Shown piece by piece: positions 16,080 through 24,877 of a DNA stretch of 42,200 nt; within the stretch, counting starts at the first letter, position 1; each line of letters opens with the position of its first letter. This stretch comes from a virus. The notes beneath the pieces were generated by a model. The model was not told the origin of the DNA, did not search any database, and worked only from the letters and a program-made list of their open reading frames with translations. The stretch lies in IMG/VR virus record IMGVR_UViG_3300030616_000009, positions 1 through 42,200 of that record. One strand, written 5' to 3'. A program made the position numbers and the translations under genes.

Positions 16080-17440
16080 TTAGACACCACCTTTACCTTT
16101 GCCCTATAATCAAAATACAATGAACCTTTCTCAGAAACATCAGTTGAAAGATTGAACCATATATCTGAATGTGTTTCATTTGCAATAATATTTGTAAATC
16201 CACCATCTCTTGCAACCCTTATATTAAATTCCTCAAAAGATACAATCTGTTCACTTGTATCAATCTGTGGTATATCCCTTGGTTCTGGTAGTGATATATT
16301 TCCCCAAACTGAATCATACATCGATATATCTGAATTATTTTCCAAACCACAAATATCATCAAATGTAAAATTACCTGATGGTTCTTCAGGTGGTTCCTCT
16401 CCAACCGGACTCCAAGGATATTCTAAGTCAAATGTATATTCAACTGCATCAATGAAATTATTACCAGTATGATTATATGATTTTATTGTAACTTCTGTTG
16501 AACCTTCTGTAAAATATAAATATCTCGAATGTGGATAATGTATATCATTATCTGATTCATAACATGATATACTACAAATCAATAAGCAGGTTGTACCATA
16601 ATGTGATTCTATCCAGTCCTGTGATTCTGTTATAGCATCATGAGAATGACCACATGCATATAATGAAATTGGTTTTCCTTGTCCATTCCAATAATTCATA
16701 ATGTCTGTAATTGGACTACCGGTGCAATATGATGATGATTCACTGCCTGAAAACCAACTTGACGTTTGTTTCTGATGCATAAAAATAAACACACTTAAAT
16801 TATTATCATATGCATCCTCAACTTTACTTTCAACCCAATCATGTTGAGTTGAAGAAATCACACCATTTCCAGACTGACTTCCATCGGCAGTATCCTCATC
16901 TGCCATACATATAAAACGAACACCACCACCAGAGGTATTTCCCATATCATAGTAATACCACTCACCACCTTCACCTTGAGGTCTTGGCAATCCCATTTCT
17001 TCTTGATATACGCAATCCGTATCCTCTTCATCAAAAAATCTGCCATCATGATTCCCAATAGTAAAATTCTTTGCATAAGTAACAGTAAGATTTGACCATG
17101 CTGTACCAAATCTCCTCCATCCTTCAGGTTCACCTGGATACCCATTAGAGTAATCAAACCAGGAAATCATATCACCAACTATCCATGCATAATCCACATT
17201 CATCGCATTTGTATCATTCACTGCATCATGAGCATTACCATATTGATAATAACCAGTCCAACTAATACCATACCAAGGAGTACCAACAGCACCAGATGGG
17301 TCATTCCTATCCATATGCCAATCTACCGATAACCAAAGAATTGTAGTCTCATCATCAGATTTAACTGTATCAATATAATTGTAACTAATAGTCATTGAAA
17401 ACACTAATAATAATACGATAAAGTATGCACATTTTTTCAT
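16076..17440 (-). CDS. Exported calcineurin-type metallophosphoesterase (454 aa)
   Basis: ATG at 17440 after AAAGGAG. Residues 1-22 are a signal sequence. Metal-binding motifs appear in order: D40-x-H42 (LSVDWHMD), GD90, GNHD (N130, H131), H222 (FIFMHQ) and GHSH (H265, H267), so the active site is complete. Residues about 350-454 form a separate beta-rich domain with sequons. Known members hydrolyse phosphomono- or diesters outside the cell; the substrate here is unknown, but surface glycan or lipid phosphate is plausible. It lies between the LamG protein and the giant NosD protein in one operon and overlaps the latter's start by 4 bases. Confidence 0.88.
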   Translation of the reverse strand: MKKCAYFIVLLLVFSMTISYNYIDTVKSDDETTILWLSVDWHMDRNDPSGAVGTPWYGISWTGYYQYGNAHDAVNDTNAMNVDYAWIVGDMISWFDYSNGYPGEPEGWRRFGTAWSNLTVTYAKNFTIGNHDGRFFDEEDTDCVYQEEMGLPRPQGEGGEWYYYDMGNTSGGGVRFICMADEDTADGSQSGNGVISSTQHDWVESKVEDAYDNNLSVFIFMHQKQTSSWFSGSESSSYCTGSPITDIMNYWNGQGKPISLYACGHSHDAITESQDWIESHYGTTCLLICSISCYESDNDIHYPHSRYLYFTEGSTEVTIKSYNHTGNNFIDAVEYTFDLEYPWSPVGEEPPEEPSGNFTFDDICGLENNSDISMYDSVWGNISLPEPRDIPQIDTSEQIVSFEEFNIRVARDGGFTNIIANETHSDIWFNLSTDVSEKGSLYFDYRAKVKVVSN

Positions 17441-17451
17441 TATTTTCTCCT

Positions 17452-19107
17452 TTAAATATATCTACCTGCATTCCATGTCATTGCAGTATTTGAATGAGTC
17501 ACATTTGTTATTCCCAATGGGATATCGACTCTAACATGCCACCAAATAGAACAATTATTCTGAATCTCATAATATCCGTCACTATCACCATCGGCAGTAA
17601 ATGGATTAGTACCAATCATGTAATTATTTGCATCCCATGTTGTTTTATTGATTATAATTGTATTTCCACCATCTGAACATTGCAACCAATTAGCACCCCA
17701 ACCAGAATCATCGTCATCAAACTGAATAAATATATCATTGCCATCAATCTGAGTATTATTCACATCTGAAACATTAATCCTTATTTCTTCATAATAAAAA
17801 TCTCCAGAAATTGTCACATTAATCTCACCAGTCTGATAAACACTACCAGATGAATTTGCATATTGAGTAGTGTCTTTCAAACCTTGGACTGTGAACTGAA
17901 CATCATTCATTATCAAAGTTGAAGAAAATGATGATTCCTTTTCACCACTCATGGAAGCAACAGAAGTTGGATTTACAGTTGAATTATATGATGCACGAAT
18001 CCAAGTATCATTCCTGACAATATTAGAAATTCTAATTTCATCAATCAACCCATCCCAACCAAGACCATAACCATCATCACCAATAAAAAATGATTCATCA
18101 GAAATATCATAAAGATATCCATCTGGTTCTGATGGTGGTGTAACCGAAAGATATCCTTGAGTTGATGGTATTGCACCATTTTCCCATAAAATAGGATTAA
18201 TATCAGGATTAGTGGAACCTGATTGAGTATAAGCAAAATAATACCAATTGTCTTCACTTACAGTTACATTAGTCTCTTTTTTACAATAATGTGTTGTATC
18301 ACCATTCCTGAAATATATTCCATAATATACATCTGGTGTATTATCAACAAACACGATAAATCGATTACTTAACCCATAATAAAATCCCATTATTGTATTA
18401 TCAGAACCGGAATCCTCATCAAGATTGACTACGCATTCAATAGTACCAACAGTATTGCTTAAAAACGAACATGCATCACCAAAAGTCAACCAATCAGAAT
18501 CAACATCATTAAAATCTATTGCTACACCGTATCTACCTGATTGTTCATAAGCAGGTGTACCACTATCACCAGTAGCATCATTATTATTTGAAGTTGAATC
18601 ATCTATTTCACTACTGCTTCCACCATCTAAATGCTGAACCATCTCATAATTATTATCCCATGTACTTTCTGGATAGTTTTCACCACCATCTGTAATATTA
18701 GAATCACTATAATACAATATAATAACAGTATCAATTGTATTATCTATTCTTGGAACCTTAACCCATGCAACCAGTTCACCGGTAGAATAATCATATTTTT
18801 CAAGTTCCCAATTAAGTTCTGTTGTATTATCAGAATCATAAAAAGAAAAACTTGTTTCGTTTAAACCTGCTACCCAACTTGCACTATAAACCTTAATCGG
18901 AAAATCAACACAATCATCATCAAAATAGTCTGAATCAATAGTGATGCTTCTATAATTCACAAAACTTGAAGGTACTGATGCTTCCACTTCTATGTCAGAT
19001 GTAAACAACATTACTGAAAACATAGCGAATAACATTATTATTAATACTGGTATTGTTTTTACTTTTGCCTCTTTATCATTATATATTTTCCTTAATTTCT
19101 TATTCAT
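17452..19107 (-). CDS. DUF2341 plus LamG/ConA-like exported protein (551 aa)
   Basis: N-terminal signal or anchor helix at about residues 19-38 (IPVLIIMLFAMFSVMLFTS). Then a DUF2341 domain (about 48-120: FVNYRSITIDS, FPIKVYSASW, WVKVPRI, ILYYSDSN) and a LamG/concanavalin-like jellyroll (about 130-370: YGVAIDFNDVDSDWLTFGD, WYYFAYTQSG, GLIDEIRISNIVR). The last 170 residues are a beta-rich sequon-bearing domain without a membrane anchor. DUF2341+LamG is common in archaeal surface proteins and probably binds sugar. Same operon as the phosphoesterase (12 bases apart). Confidence 0.85.
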   Translation of the reverse strand: MNKKLRKIYNDKEAKVKTIPVLIIMLFAMFSVMLFTSDIEVEASVPSSFVNYRSITIDSDYFDDDCVDFPIKVYSASWVAGLNETSFSFYDSDNTTELNWELEKYDYSTGELVAWVKVPRIDNTIDTVIILYYSDSNITDGGENYPESTWDNNYEMVQHLDGGSSSEIDDSTSNNNDATGDSGTPAYEQSGRYGVAIDFNDVDSDWLTFGDACSFLSNTVGTIECVVNLDEDSGSDNTIMGFYYGLSNRFIVFVDNTPDVYYGIYFRNGDTTHYCKKETNVTVSEDNWYYFAYTQSGSTNPDINPILWENGAIPSTQGYLSVTPPSEPDGYLYDISDESFFIGDDGYGLGWDGLIDEIRISNIVRNDTWIRASYNSTVNPTSVASMSGEKESSFSSTLIMNDVQFTVQGLKDTTQYANSSGSVYQTGEINVTISGDFYYEEIRINVSDVNNTQIDGNDIFIQFDDDDSGWGANWLQCSDGGNTIIINKTTWDANNYMIGTNPFTADGDSDGYYEIQNNCSIWWHVRVDIPLGITNVTHSNTAMTWNAGRYI

Positions 19108-19111
19108 TTAA

Positions 19112-19372
19112 TCACACCTTCTCTCTATTTGGTACAACATACCACAATGCACCATATAATATAAACAAGAAAATAATCATAGGTGATAATGTAATCAATG
19201 TTGCAGTACCCTCATCCATCTGTGGAACTGCCTCATCAATAACTGTTTTTAACACTGGATAAATCTTAGCAAATGCAATAATGGTTATTACTGTCATGAA
19301 CAATGCAAACAATGTATATTGTGCATGATACTTCTCAGAGACTTTTTTCCAAAATCCAATCTTAATGAACAT
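19112..19372 (-). CDS. Two-helix membrane protein (86 aa)
   Basis: Starts directly after the stop of the 1154-residue protein gene. Basic N-terminus (MFIKIGFWKKVSEKYHAQ), helix at about 19-37, acidic loop (IDEAVPQMDEGTATL), helix at about 56-76 and a VVPNREKV tail. The size, loop and VP near the second helix recall a minor capsid or membrane protein related to the 72-residue one, but the similarity is only in layout. Confidence 0.72.
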   Translation of the reverse strand: MFIKIGFWKKVSEKYHAQYTLFALFMTVITIIAFAKIYPVLKTVIDEAVPQMDEGTATLITLSPMIIFLFILYGALWYVVPNREKV

Positions 19373-22300
19373 CTATTTCCACCATCCAAATATTCCTTTT
19401 CCTTTTTTAGTATTTTTATTTTTCATCAACTCAACTGTTGGAATCCTCCAACCTGTTTTCTCACCAAGTTTCCAAATCTCTTCCGTTGGTGCAGGATGAG
19501 TCGCTTTTCCAAAACTAACTTGTGACTCCTGAACTTTAAATGGGTCAGCAAGAACTGATTTCACTAACACCGGTTCCATCTTTGATTTACCATTTCCCAA
19601 AGAAAAATCCTTTTTCTTTTTCTTTTTCTTATCTTGCATTCCACCTGTTCCAAACACAAATGGAATCACTGGTGGAACAGGTTTTATCTTTGATGTTTGG
19701 TGTGGTACTATTGGTACTGGTATTGCAGTTCCAGTAAAACCAGTAAATGTTATGTCTTCCATCTGCATTTGCTTCATATTCTGAGATTGACTTGAACCTA
19801 CCTTCTGAGCAATATCTATCCCCTGTTCCATATCAAAATCCATATCAAAATCCATTCCAATATCTAATGCTCTTTCAGTATCCGGTGACTTCTTTCTATC
19901 CCTACCAATTAGATTTAGACCACCAGTTAATTTACCACCAATAACTCCTTTTGACCCCGAACCAACATCTACCTTTGGTAAAGATACTTTACTTCCACTA
20001 TCCCTTCCACCAGACTTTTTCCCACCGATAATTATTGACCCTGATGGTTTCACCCCAATATCAATACCTTTAGGTGTAATAGAAATATTATCAAATGTCA
20101 TGACCGACTCCAATGACATATCACCAAACGATACCTGTTGCTTACCAATTGACAATGGTTCTAATATCTTACCACCATCTTGCTTCACATCCATTTTAAG
20201 ACCACCGACACTTGCACCTGCACCTGCACCAGATGGTGATGTGATACCTCCTGTTTTTCCAACAGATTTTGAGATAAGTCCAGTAACACCCATATCTCCA
20301 TGCTGTATTATCTTTCCAGATTCCAACAATAAAGATGATGTCTGACCACCTTTATCAGATGTCATAAAACCAAAACCTGAACCACCAGAGTCATCCAATG
20401 ATGATAAAAAGTTATTACTTCCTGATTTTTGATAAGCAAAAATATCACCTTTCTGAACGACATTTCCTTCCAACCAATTCCCTTTGTACTTTCCTATATG
20501 TGCAAATTTAAAATGCTTTGGTGATATAATCTTAGGACTCATATCTGTCTTAGGTAATGATTTTGATATAAGATTTTTAGTGAAACTAATTCCAGACTCC
20601 TTATCAGAAATCATCATAGATGAAGTAATCTGCTCTGGTTGAACCGTTAAATCATTAACTGGTTTCCCCCATTCTTCTACCCATGTCTTTCCTTTAGATA
20701 TTGTTGGTTCATAACCAGTTTTACCGAAACCATAAGAACCTTTTAATCCTGCAAGTAATTCTGATTCACCAGAAACATCAAAGAATGAAACCTTGCCTTG
20801 CTCACCTGTTTTAATCGCTGAACCTTTCCATTTGAAACCTTTTAATGATGATTTCATTGTACCAATGTTTATTGTCTTTCCACCCCATGTCTCAATTTGT
20901 AAAAATGGTTGCTTTCCAGGTATTTCAATTGTGCCTCTACCTTCAGCAAAAGACCAATGACCAGAAGGGTCAGAATCAGCAACACCAGATAATTTTACTG
21001 GTATCTTTTTATTCTGAAACGTCATCTTACCCTCCCCAACCATCAATGTCTTTTCAACTACATTTCCTTCCTTTGTCTTGAATGGCAATGATTTAGTCTC
21101 CATCTTTATTTCCAATGGTTTACTTGTTACATCCATCTCACCATAAATTGTTGAATCACCTTTCATTTTATAACTCGGATATCTTGATTTAAATAAATCC
21201 TGACCTTTTTTAAACGAACCGAAAGCAAGACCAAATGTAAATGCAGTCTCAGCAAGTCTTCCTGGTAATTTCTCAGGTTCCTCAACATAAGTCTTACCAA
21301 GATGTAATGCCGTTGCACCAACCCCAACAGCACCAACAGTATAACCACCAACTTTCATACCATAATCAATTCCATGAGTTCCAATCTTAGAAAGCAATGA
21401 TGCTTTTCCTGCTTCAGTTGTAGCCAATAAACCAGACCCACCAGTTGAAACACCTTGAGTGAGATAACCTGCACCAAGAGTAACAGTCGGTAAAATAACA
21501 CCTTGAACCATTGCAGGTGATGACCCGATTTTAATAGCATAATCAACACCACCTTTATCCAATGACTCTTTCATCCCGAGACTGAACTGTGCAAGTTCCT
21601 CCCTTCTTGAAATCCCTACTTTTTTGTCACCAGTTCCCCATTCCCAAAGACCAGAAGCAACTGTTTTAATCGCCAAAGGACTTTCAATAAAAGATGCAGA
21701 TGCTAATGCAATCGGTTCTAAATCACCAAACAATGATGAATGTACCTTTGTTGCAGATGGAAAACTAAAATTATATCCATCATCAGATAAATCAATCTCA
21801 TATCCCACATTCTTATAACCAGTAACTAAATCCTTAGTCCTCTCCAACTGAGTCAATTGCATCTCATACTTTGGTATTTCATCCTTCATTGCAACTGTGT
21901 TTTCAGCAAGATTCAACTGCCCTTTTAAATATGGCAGTAATGATTCCTTTGTTGCTTCTTTATCAATGACACCATCAAAATCAATGTCTACATCAGAATC
22001 AAAACTGAACATTGTTCCAGGTTTTGTATTTTCAACTAATTCAATTGACTCCTTAATCTTAGGAATCTGTAACTCTGCAAAATCAACATTTTCTTTCATC
22101 AATGATATTGAATCAGATGTTGTTTTAATACTTGTATCAATATCGCTGAAAACTGTTGCATAATCCTTATCCTTTGGTATGTATCCAAACTTCTTAAAAT
22201 ATGGTGATGGTTCAGCATACACTTTTTGCCCTGAAATCGGGTCACTACCAATCAACACTTTAGGAGAAGGTTTGCTATACCAGGTAGTTTTTTTGTGTGA

Positions 22301-22837
22301 TTTTGGTTCCCTTGAAACAAACAAATCACCTGGTTTTAAATCACCAGTCATTGCAGTCCAAGGTTGCTCATTAACGGCAGATTCAGTATATGGTTTTGGA
22401 ATGTACCCCATATCATCCGGTGTTCCTGTTCCATGTGTATATGCAACAGTATCAAGAAACGTATTATCTTTAATCCCTGGAACATTTGGTATTGGTGATG
22501 GTGTACCTAAATCATATACAGTATTAGATGGTCTTGGTGGCACTATAAATCCTGGTTGTGGTTCTTCAATTTCAGTTGGTGAATCAATGAATCTTACATT
22601 AGATTCTAATATCTCATCATCTTGTATGACCTCTTGCTTTGGTCTTGATGGTACAGGTAATGCAATCTCTTCTACAACCTCTTCTGCCGGTGTTCCTTCA
22701 TATGGTTTTCCACTACCTGTCGGTGAACGGTTCGAAGAACCACCTTTACTTTTCTTTGATGGTGGTGGTGTTGGTGTAGCGACTTTCCTGATTGCATCTG
22801 CAACTGGAAGGTCAGATGATTTCCACCAATCACTCAT
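19373..22837 (-). CDS. Very large presumed internal virion protein (1154 aa)
   Basis: No signal peptide. It starts MSDWWKSSDLPVADAIRKVA and ends GIFGWWK. Residues 1-170 are Pro/Ser-rich and disordered. About 235-340 is helical and charged (coiled coil). About 360-560 has hydrophobic helices (SSPAMVQGVILPTVTLGAGY, VGGYTVGAVGVGATALHL) that could enter a membrane. About 565-760 is a Lys/Gly-rich all-beta region, and the rest is Gly/Ser/Lys low complexity with a KKKKKKK stretch near 1095. Its size and position ahead of the surface genes suggest a tape-, scaffold- or minor-capsid role. I recognise no family. Confidence 0.8.
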   Translation of the reverse strand: MSDWWKSSDLPVADAIRKVATPTPPPSKKSKGGSSNRSPTGSGKPYEGTPAEEVVEEIALPVPSRPKQEVIQDDEILESNVRFIDSPTEIEEPQPGFIVPPRPSNTVYDLGTPSPIPNVPGIKDNTFLDTVAYTHGTGTPDDMGYIPKPYTESAVNEQPWTAMTGDLKPGDLFVSREPKSHKKTTWYSKPSPKVLIGSDPISGQKVYAEPSPYFKKFGYIPKDKDYATVFSDIDTSIKTTSDSISLMKENVDFAELQIPKIKESIELVENTKPGTMFSFDSDVDIDFDGVIDKEATKESLLPYLKGQLNLAENTVAMKDEIPKYEMQLTQLERTKDLVTGYKNVGYEIDLSDDGYNFSFPSATKVHSSLFGDLEPIALASASFIESPLAIKTVASGLWEWGTGDKKVGISRREELAQFSLGMKESLDKGGVDYAIKIGSSPAMVQGVILPTVTLGAGYLTQGVSTGGSGLLATTEAGKASLLSKIGTHGIDYGMKVGGYTVGAVGVGATALHLGKTYVEEPEKLPGRLAETAFTFGLAFGSFKKGQDLFKSRYPSYKMKGDSTIYGEMDVTSKPLEIKMETKSLPFKTKEGNVVEKTLMVGEGKMTFQNKKIPVKLSGVADSDPSGHWSFAEGRGTIEIPGKQPFLQIETWGGKTINIGTMKSSLKGFKWKGSAIKTGEQGKVSFFDVSGESELLAGLKGSYGFGKTGYEPTISKGKTWVEEWGKPVNDLTVQPEQITSSMMISDKESGISFTKNLISKSLPKTDMSPKIISPKHFKFAHIGKYKGNWLEGNVVQKGDIFAYQKSGSNNFLSSLDDSGGSGFGFMTSDKGGQTSSLLLESGKIIQHGDMGVTGLISKSVGKTGGITSPSGAGAGASVGGLKMDVKQDGGKILEPLSIGKQQVSFGDMSLESVMTFDNISITPKGIDIGVKPSGSIIIGGKKSGGRDSGSKVSLPKVDVGSGSKGVIGGKLTGGLNLIGRDRKKSPDTERALDIGMDFDMDFDMEQGIDIAQKVGSSQSQNMKQMQMEDITFTGFTGTAIPVPIVPHQTSKIKPVPPVIPFVFGTGGMQDKKKKKKKDFSLGNGKSKMEPVLVKSVLADPFKVQESQVSFGKATHPAPTEEIWKLGEKTGWRIPTVELMKNKNTKKGKGIFGWWK

Positions 22838-23013
22838 CTAATTGCATCCCCCTTTTTAAAAGCAAGAAATATGTTATAAACACTTCCTGCCTTACCATTT
22901 CTAATAGTTTTATGTGAAAAAGTATATTGTACTGTTTTATATTTTTTATAATATTTCACTAATGCATTTTGTAATTGATTCTCATTTAAAAAAAATCTAC
23001 TTATCTCTTTCAT
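22834..23013 (-). CDS. Small basic protein (59 aa)
   Basis: The ATG at 23013 overlaps the preceding zinc-ribbon stop as ATGA and has GGTGGGTGG just upstream, so I prefer it to an in-frame ATG 15 bases further up. Sequence MKEISRFFLNENQLQNALVK, then a Lys/Tyr-rich segment (KYYKKYKTVQYTFSHKTIRN). It overlaps the giant structural gene by 4 bases, so it is translationally coupled to it. Function unknown. Confidence 0.68.
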   Translation of the reverse strand: MKEISRFFLNENQLQNALVKYYKKYKTVQYTFSHKTIRNGKAGSVYNIFLAFKKGDAIR

Positions 23014-23153
23014 TTTACCACCCACCAATTTTTAACCCGGGTCATGGTACTCCCACATTTAGGACAATGCTTTGGTGCCTTGTGCGATTTCCTCTTTATG
23101 GTAGTCCATCGATTCCTACACTTATCACAATAACATCTTGACCTGAATCTCAT
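23010..23153 (-). CDS. Zinc-ribbon miniprotein (47 aa), first gene of the structural operon
   Basis: ATG at 23153 after AAGAAGGTATT. The product has CYCDKC and CPKC, together a four-cysteine zinc ribbon, with Arg/Lys between (RNRWTTIKRKSHKAPKH). It is the first gene behind a late-type promoter and ahead of the 1154-residue protein gene, so it may be a regulator or a virion zinc protein. Confidence 0.7.
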   Translation of the reverse strand: MRFRSRCYCDKCRNRWTTIKRKSHKAPKHCPKCGSTMTRVKNWWVVK

Positions 23154-23210
23154 AAATAATACCTTCTTGAAGTATCTCATGCATTCTCATGCAATCTAAT
23201 GAACATTGAT

Positions 23211-23240
23211 TAAATGTCAAACTATAAAAAATGTAACATT
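23211..23240 (-). promoter_or_regulatory. Late-type promoter, copy 1 (structural and surface operon)
   Basis: Minus strand: AATGTTACATTTTTTATAG followed by TTTGACATTTA. It lies about 60 bases upstream of the zinc-ribbon gene; the leader contains a short direct repeat (GCATGAGAATGCATGAGA). This promoter could drive the whole 13-kb run to 10034. Confidence 0.72.
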
Positions 23241-23336
23241 TAATAAAACTGTAAGGTACTTAAAATAATCCAATATATGTTTATAAATAATACAAGAAAC
23301 TTTAACTTTAAACATTGAAGTCTAATTTTCAGCGAT

Positions 23337-23426
23337 TCATATTACCAACAGCACTAATACAATAACAATGCCACCTGTGATTGTTAATGTTATTAATTTC
23401 CAATCAATAAATTGTTGTTTATTCAT
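23337..23426 (-). CDS. Possible 29-residue membrane peptide
   Basis: ATG at 23426, 2 bases from the stop of the upstream 36-residue zinc-ribbon gene. MNKQQFIDWKLITLTITGG followed by IVIVLVLLVI predicts one membrane helix. It is the last frame of the accessory operon, ending about 100 bases before the late promoter on the same strand. Confidence 0.4.
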   Translation of the reverse strand: MNKQQFIDWKLITLTITGGIVIVLVLLVI

Positions 23427-23427
23427 A

Positions 23428-23538
23428 TTAATTCCATACCTTTTCTTCATAACATTCTGTACATCTGCTTTTTAAATAAGTATTTTCAATAATAATATTG
23501 AAAGTATCATTACCACAATTACATTTAAAACGATTCAT
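23428..23538 (-). CDS. Zinc-ribbon miniprotein (36 aa)
   Basis: ATG at 23538, overlapping the upstream stop as ATGA. MNRFKCNCGNDTF and then SRCTECYEEK give a C-x-C and C-x2-C pair, a minimal zinc ribbon. One of a dozen such miniproteins in this genome. Function unknown. Confidence 0.6.
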   Translation of the reverse strand: MNRFKCNCGNDTFNIIIENTYLKSRCTECYEEKVWN

Positions 23539-23636
23539 AGAATCTTTCCTTTTTTAATTGATTTAATAATCATCTTTACCTTTTTCTTTGATATTGGTGG
23601 CATCAATCCTATCCCATCATATTGTAATTTATTCAT
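23535..23636 (-). CDS. Basic miniprotein (33 aa)
   Basis: ATG at 23636 with GAGAAGG 6 bases upstream; the stop overlaps the next start as ATGA. MNKLQYDGIGLMPPISKKKV ends in a Lys/Ile-rich helix. The overlaps and ribosome site support it despite its size. Function unknown. Confidence 0.48.
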   Translation of the reverse strand: MNKLQYDGIGLMPPISKKKVKMIIKSIKKGKIL

Positions 23637-23667
23637 ACAATTGCCTTCTCGTTGAATTCTTCTAATG

Positions 23668-23865
23668 TTATTTTTCCTTCTTAAACAAATAATTTTCTAA
23701 ATCCTTAACACTTTGAGATAAAATAAATCCAAGAAAAAACACTAATGCGAATATAAATGCGAAACCTGAAACACCTTTATAATATTCAGGAACCACAAAC
23801 CAAATTGAAATCAAACCAATCATATATAATCCAAATCTTATTAAATTTCTATACATTTTATTCAT
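23668..23865 (-). CDS. Two-helix membrane protein (65 aa)
   Basis: ATG at 23865 behind an excellent ribosome site (AGGAGG). MNKMYRNLIRFG, helix about 11-28, short loop (PEYYKGVSG), helix about 36-52, then a charged tail ending FKKEK. A TATA-like TTTATAAAAT lies about 40 bases upstream. Small membrane proteins in accessory regions may affect the host envelope; no family recognised. Confidence 0.68.
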   Translation of the reverse strand: MNKMYRNLIRFGLYMIGLISIWFVVPEYYKGVSGFAFIFALVFFLGFILSQSVKDLENYLFKKEK

Positions 23866-23895
23866 TGTTTTTCCTCCTAAAATCTTTCAATAAAT

Positions 23896-24003
23896 TCATA
23901 ATTTTATAAATACTTTTTTAATAATGAAAATCAATATATTTATTAAATTAAATGGAAAGTAATTTTTTATATCAATCCCATTAAAATCTGTAACTCTATT
24001 CAT
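23896..24003 (-). CDS. Possible 35-residue peptide with hydrophobic C-terminus
   Basis: ATG at 24003 with AAGGAG 7 bases upstream, 4 bases after the preceding stop. MNRVTDFNGIDIKNYFPFN followed by LINILIFIIKKVFIKL. The good ribosome site is the main support; the AT-rich sequence makes a chance frame possible. Confidence 0.4.
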   Translation of the reverse strand: MNRVTDFNGIDIKNYFPFNLINILIFIIKKVFIKL

Positions 24004-24007
24004 ATAA

Positions 24008-24160
24008 TTACTCCTTAATATATTCAATAATGAATTGAGCAATATCAAAATGTTTTAAATCAATTGGTAAACCATCAATTGCATAAACTACTTTCAATCC
24101 TCTTTTTTTCTCAAATTCCATTATTGCATTTTCAATTGTTGAACGATTTAATTTTTTCAT
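24008..24160 (-). CDS. Hypothetical miniprotein (50 aa)
   Basis: ATG at 24160. MKKLNRSTIENAIMEFEKKR then LKVVYAIDGLPIDLKHFDIA; soluble and helical at the start, with a strand after. Tightly packed between the 113-residue gene (15 bases away) and the 35-residue frame. Function unknown. Confidence 0.55.
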   Translation of the reverse strand: MKKLNRSTIENAIMEFEKKRGLKVVYAIDGLPIDLKHFDIAQFIIEYIKE

Positions 24161-24175
24161 TTCAATACACTCCAT

Positions 24176-24517
24176 TCATAGAAACATCGCCACGTTTTTA
24201 GTTCCTGCACCACAAACATACTTTGATTGCAATGGAATAAAACCCATTCTCTTTATATCACCAGAAACGATATTACGATTAACATTACCAAGTCCACGTT
24301 CTTTATTCTTCAACATAATGTAATCAATACATCTTTCAAATTGTTCATTTGTTAAACAAGAAATATCTACCTTGTAAACTTCTTTATTTTCCTTCTTCCC
24401 TTCAAGTTTTGCTATTTGTGATAATATACTTTTTGAGGGTATCCTGCCTTCTGGAAAAATAGTTCCTAATTCTTTTTTTCCTTCATCTGATAAATTAACC
24501 CATGTATCTATTTCCAT
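24176..24517 (-). CDS. Hypothetical soluble protein (113 aa)
   Basis: Starts MEIDTWVNLSDEGKKELG behind AGGTAGAT. The N-terminal 35 residues look like a small winged-helix element (DEGKKELGTIFPEGRIPSKS), and the C-terminal part has DISCLTNEQFERCIDYIM and KYVCGAGTKNVAMFL. No membrane segment and no catalytic motif identified. In the accessory operon downstream of the radical SAM gene. Confidence 0.62.
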   Translation of the reverse strand: MEIDTWVNLSDEGKKELGTIFPEGRIPSKSILSQIAKLEGKKENKEVYKVDISCLTNEQFERCIDYIMLKNKERGLGNVNRNIVSGDIKRMGFIPLQSKYVCGAGTKNVAMFL

Positions 24518-24550
24518 TTTTTATCTACCTCCATTTAAATTGAACTAAAT

Positions 24551-24742
24551 TCATAATTTATACACCAAATTGTATAACATACTTCCAATCATAATATCAA
24601 CAAATAATGTAAAAAATAAAACAAGTATTAATTTTTCATAACCCAAATTATATTCAAATATTGGACTAATAAATGTCAAGGTCAATAATGCAACAATTCC
24701 AAATATATTAAATAACATTCCTTTATCTTTTACTTCATTCAT
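24551..24742 (-). CDS. Two-helix membrane protein (63 aa)
   Basis: Start at the ATG at 24742 (MNEVKDKGMLFNIFG), which overlaps the upstream zinc-ribbon stop as ATGA. Helices at about 11-28 and 38-55. Coupled to the miniprotein before it. Function unknown. Confidence 0.62.
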   Translation of the reverse strand: MNEVKDKGMLFNIFGIVALLTLTFISPIFEYNLGYEKLILVLFFTLFVDIMIGSMLYNLVYKL

Positions 24743-24849
24743 ATTATCAATCCACACGATGAACATTCAAAATGTTTTATCTCACCATTCTTGTATCTTA
24801 CTGCTTTAAGAAATTTCCCACACCTTTTACAATTGCCAATATGATTCAT
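24739..24849 (-). CDS. Zinc-ribbon miniprotein (36 aa)
   Basis: ATG at 24849. Two CxxC pairs (CKRCGK and CSSCG) separated by 21 basic residues form a rubredoxin-like or zinc-ribbon knuckle. It is coupled to the downstream two-helix membrane protein by an ATGA overlap. Function unknown. Confidence 0.65.
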   Translation of the reverse strand: MNHIGNCKRCGKFLKAVRYKNGEIKHFECSSCGLII

Positions 24850-24877
24850 ATTTCTCACCTATTCAATTGAATTTTAT

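Noticed and set aside
22179-22841. A 220-codon plus-strand open frame
   Set aside because: It lies opposite the N-terminal part of the 1154-residue gene, has no ribosome site, and its Pro/Ser/Val-rich composition is what antisense of that gene gives.
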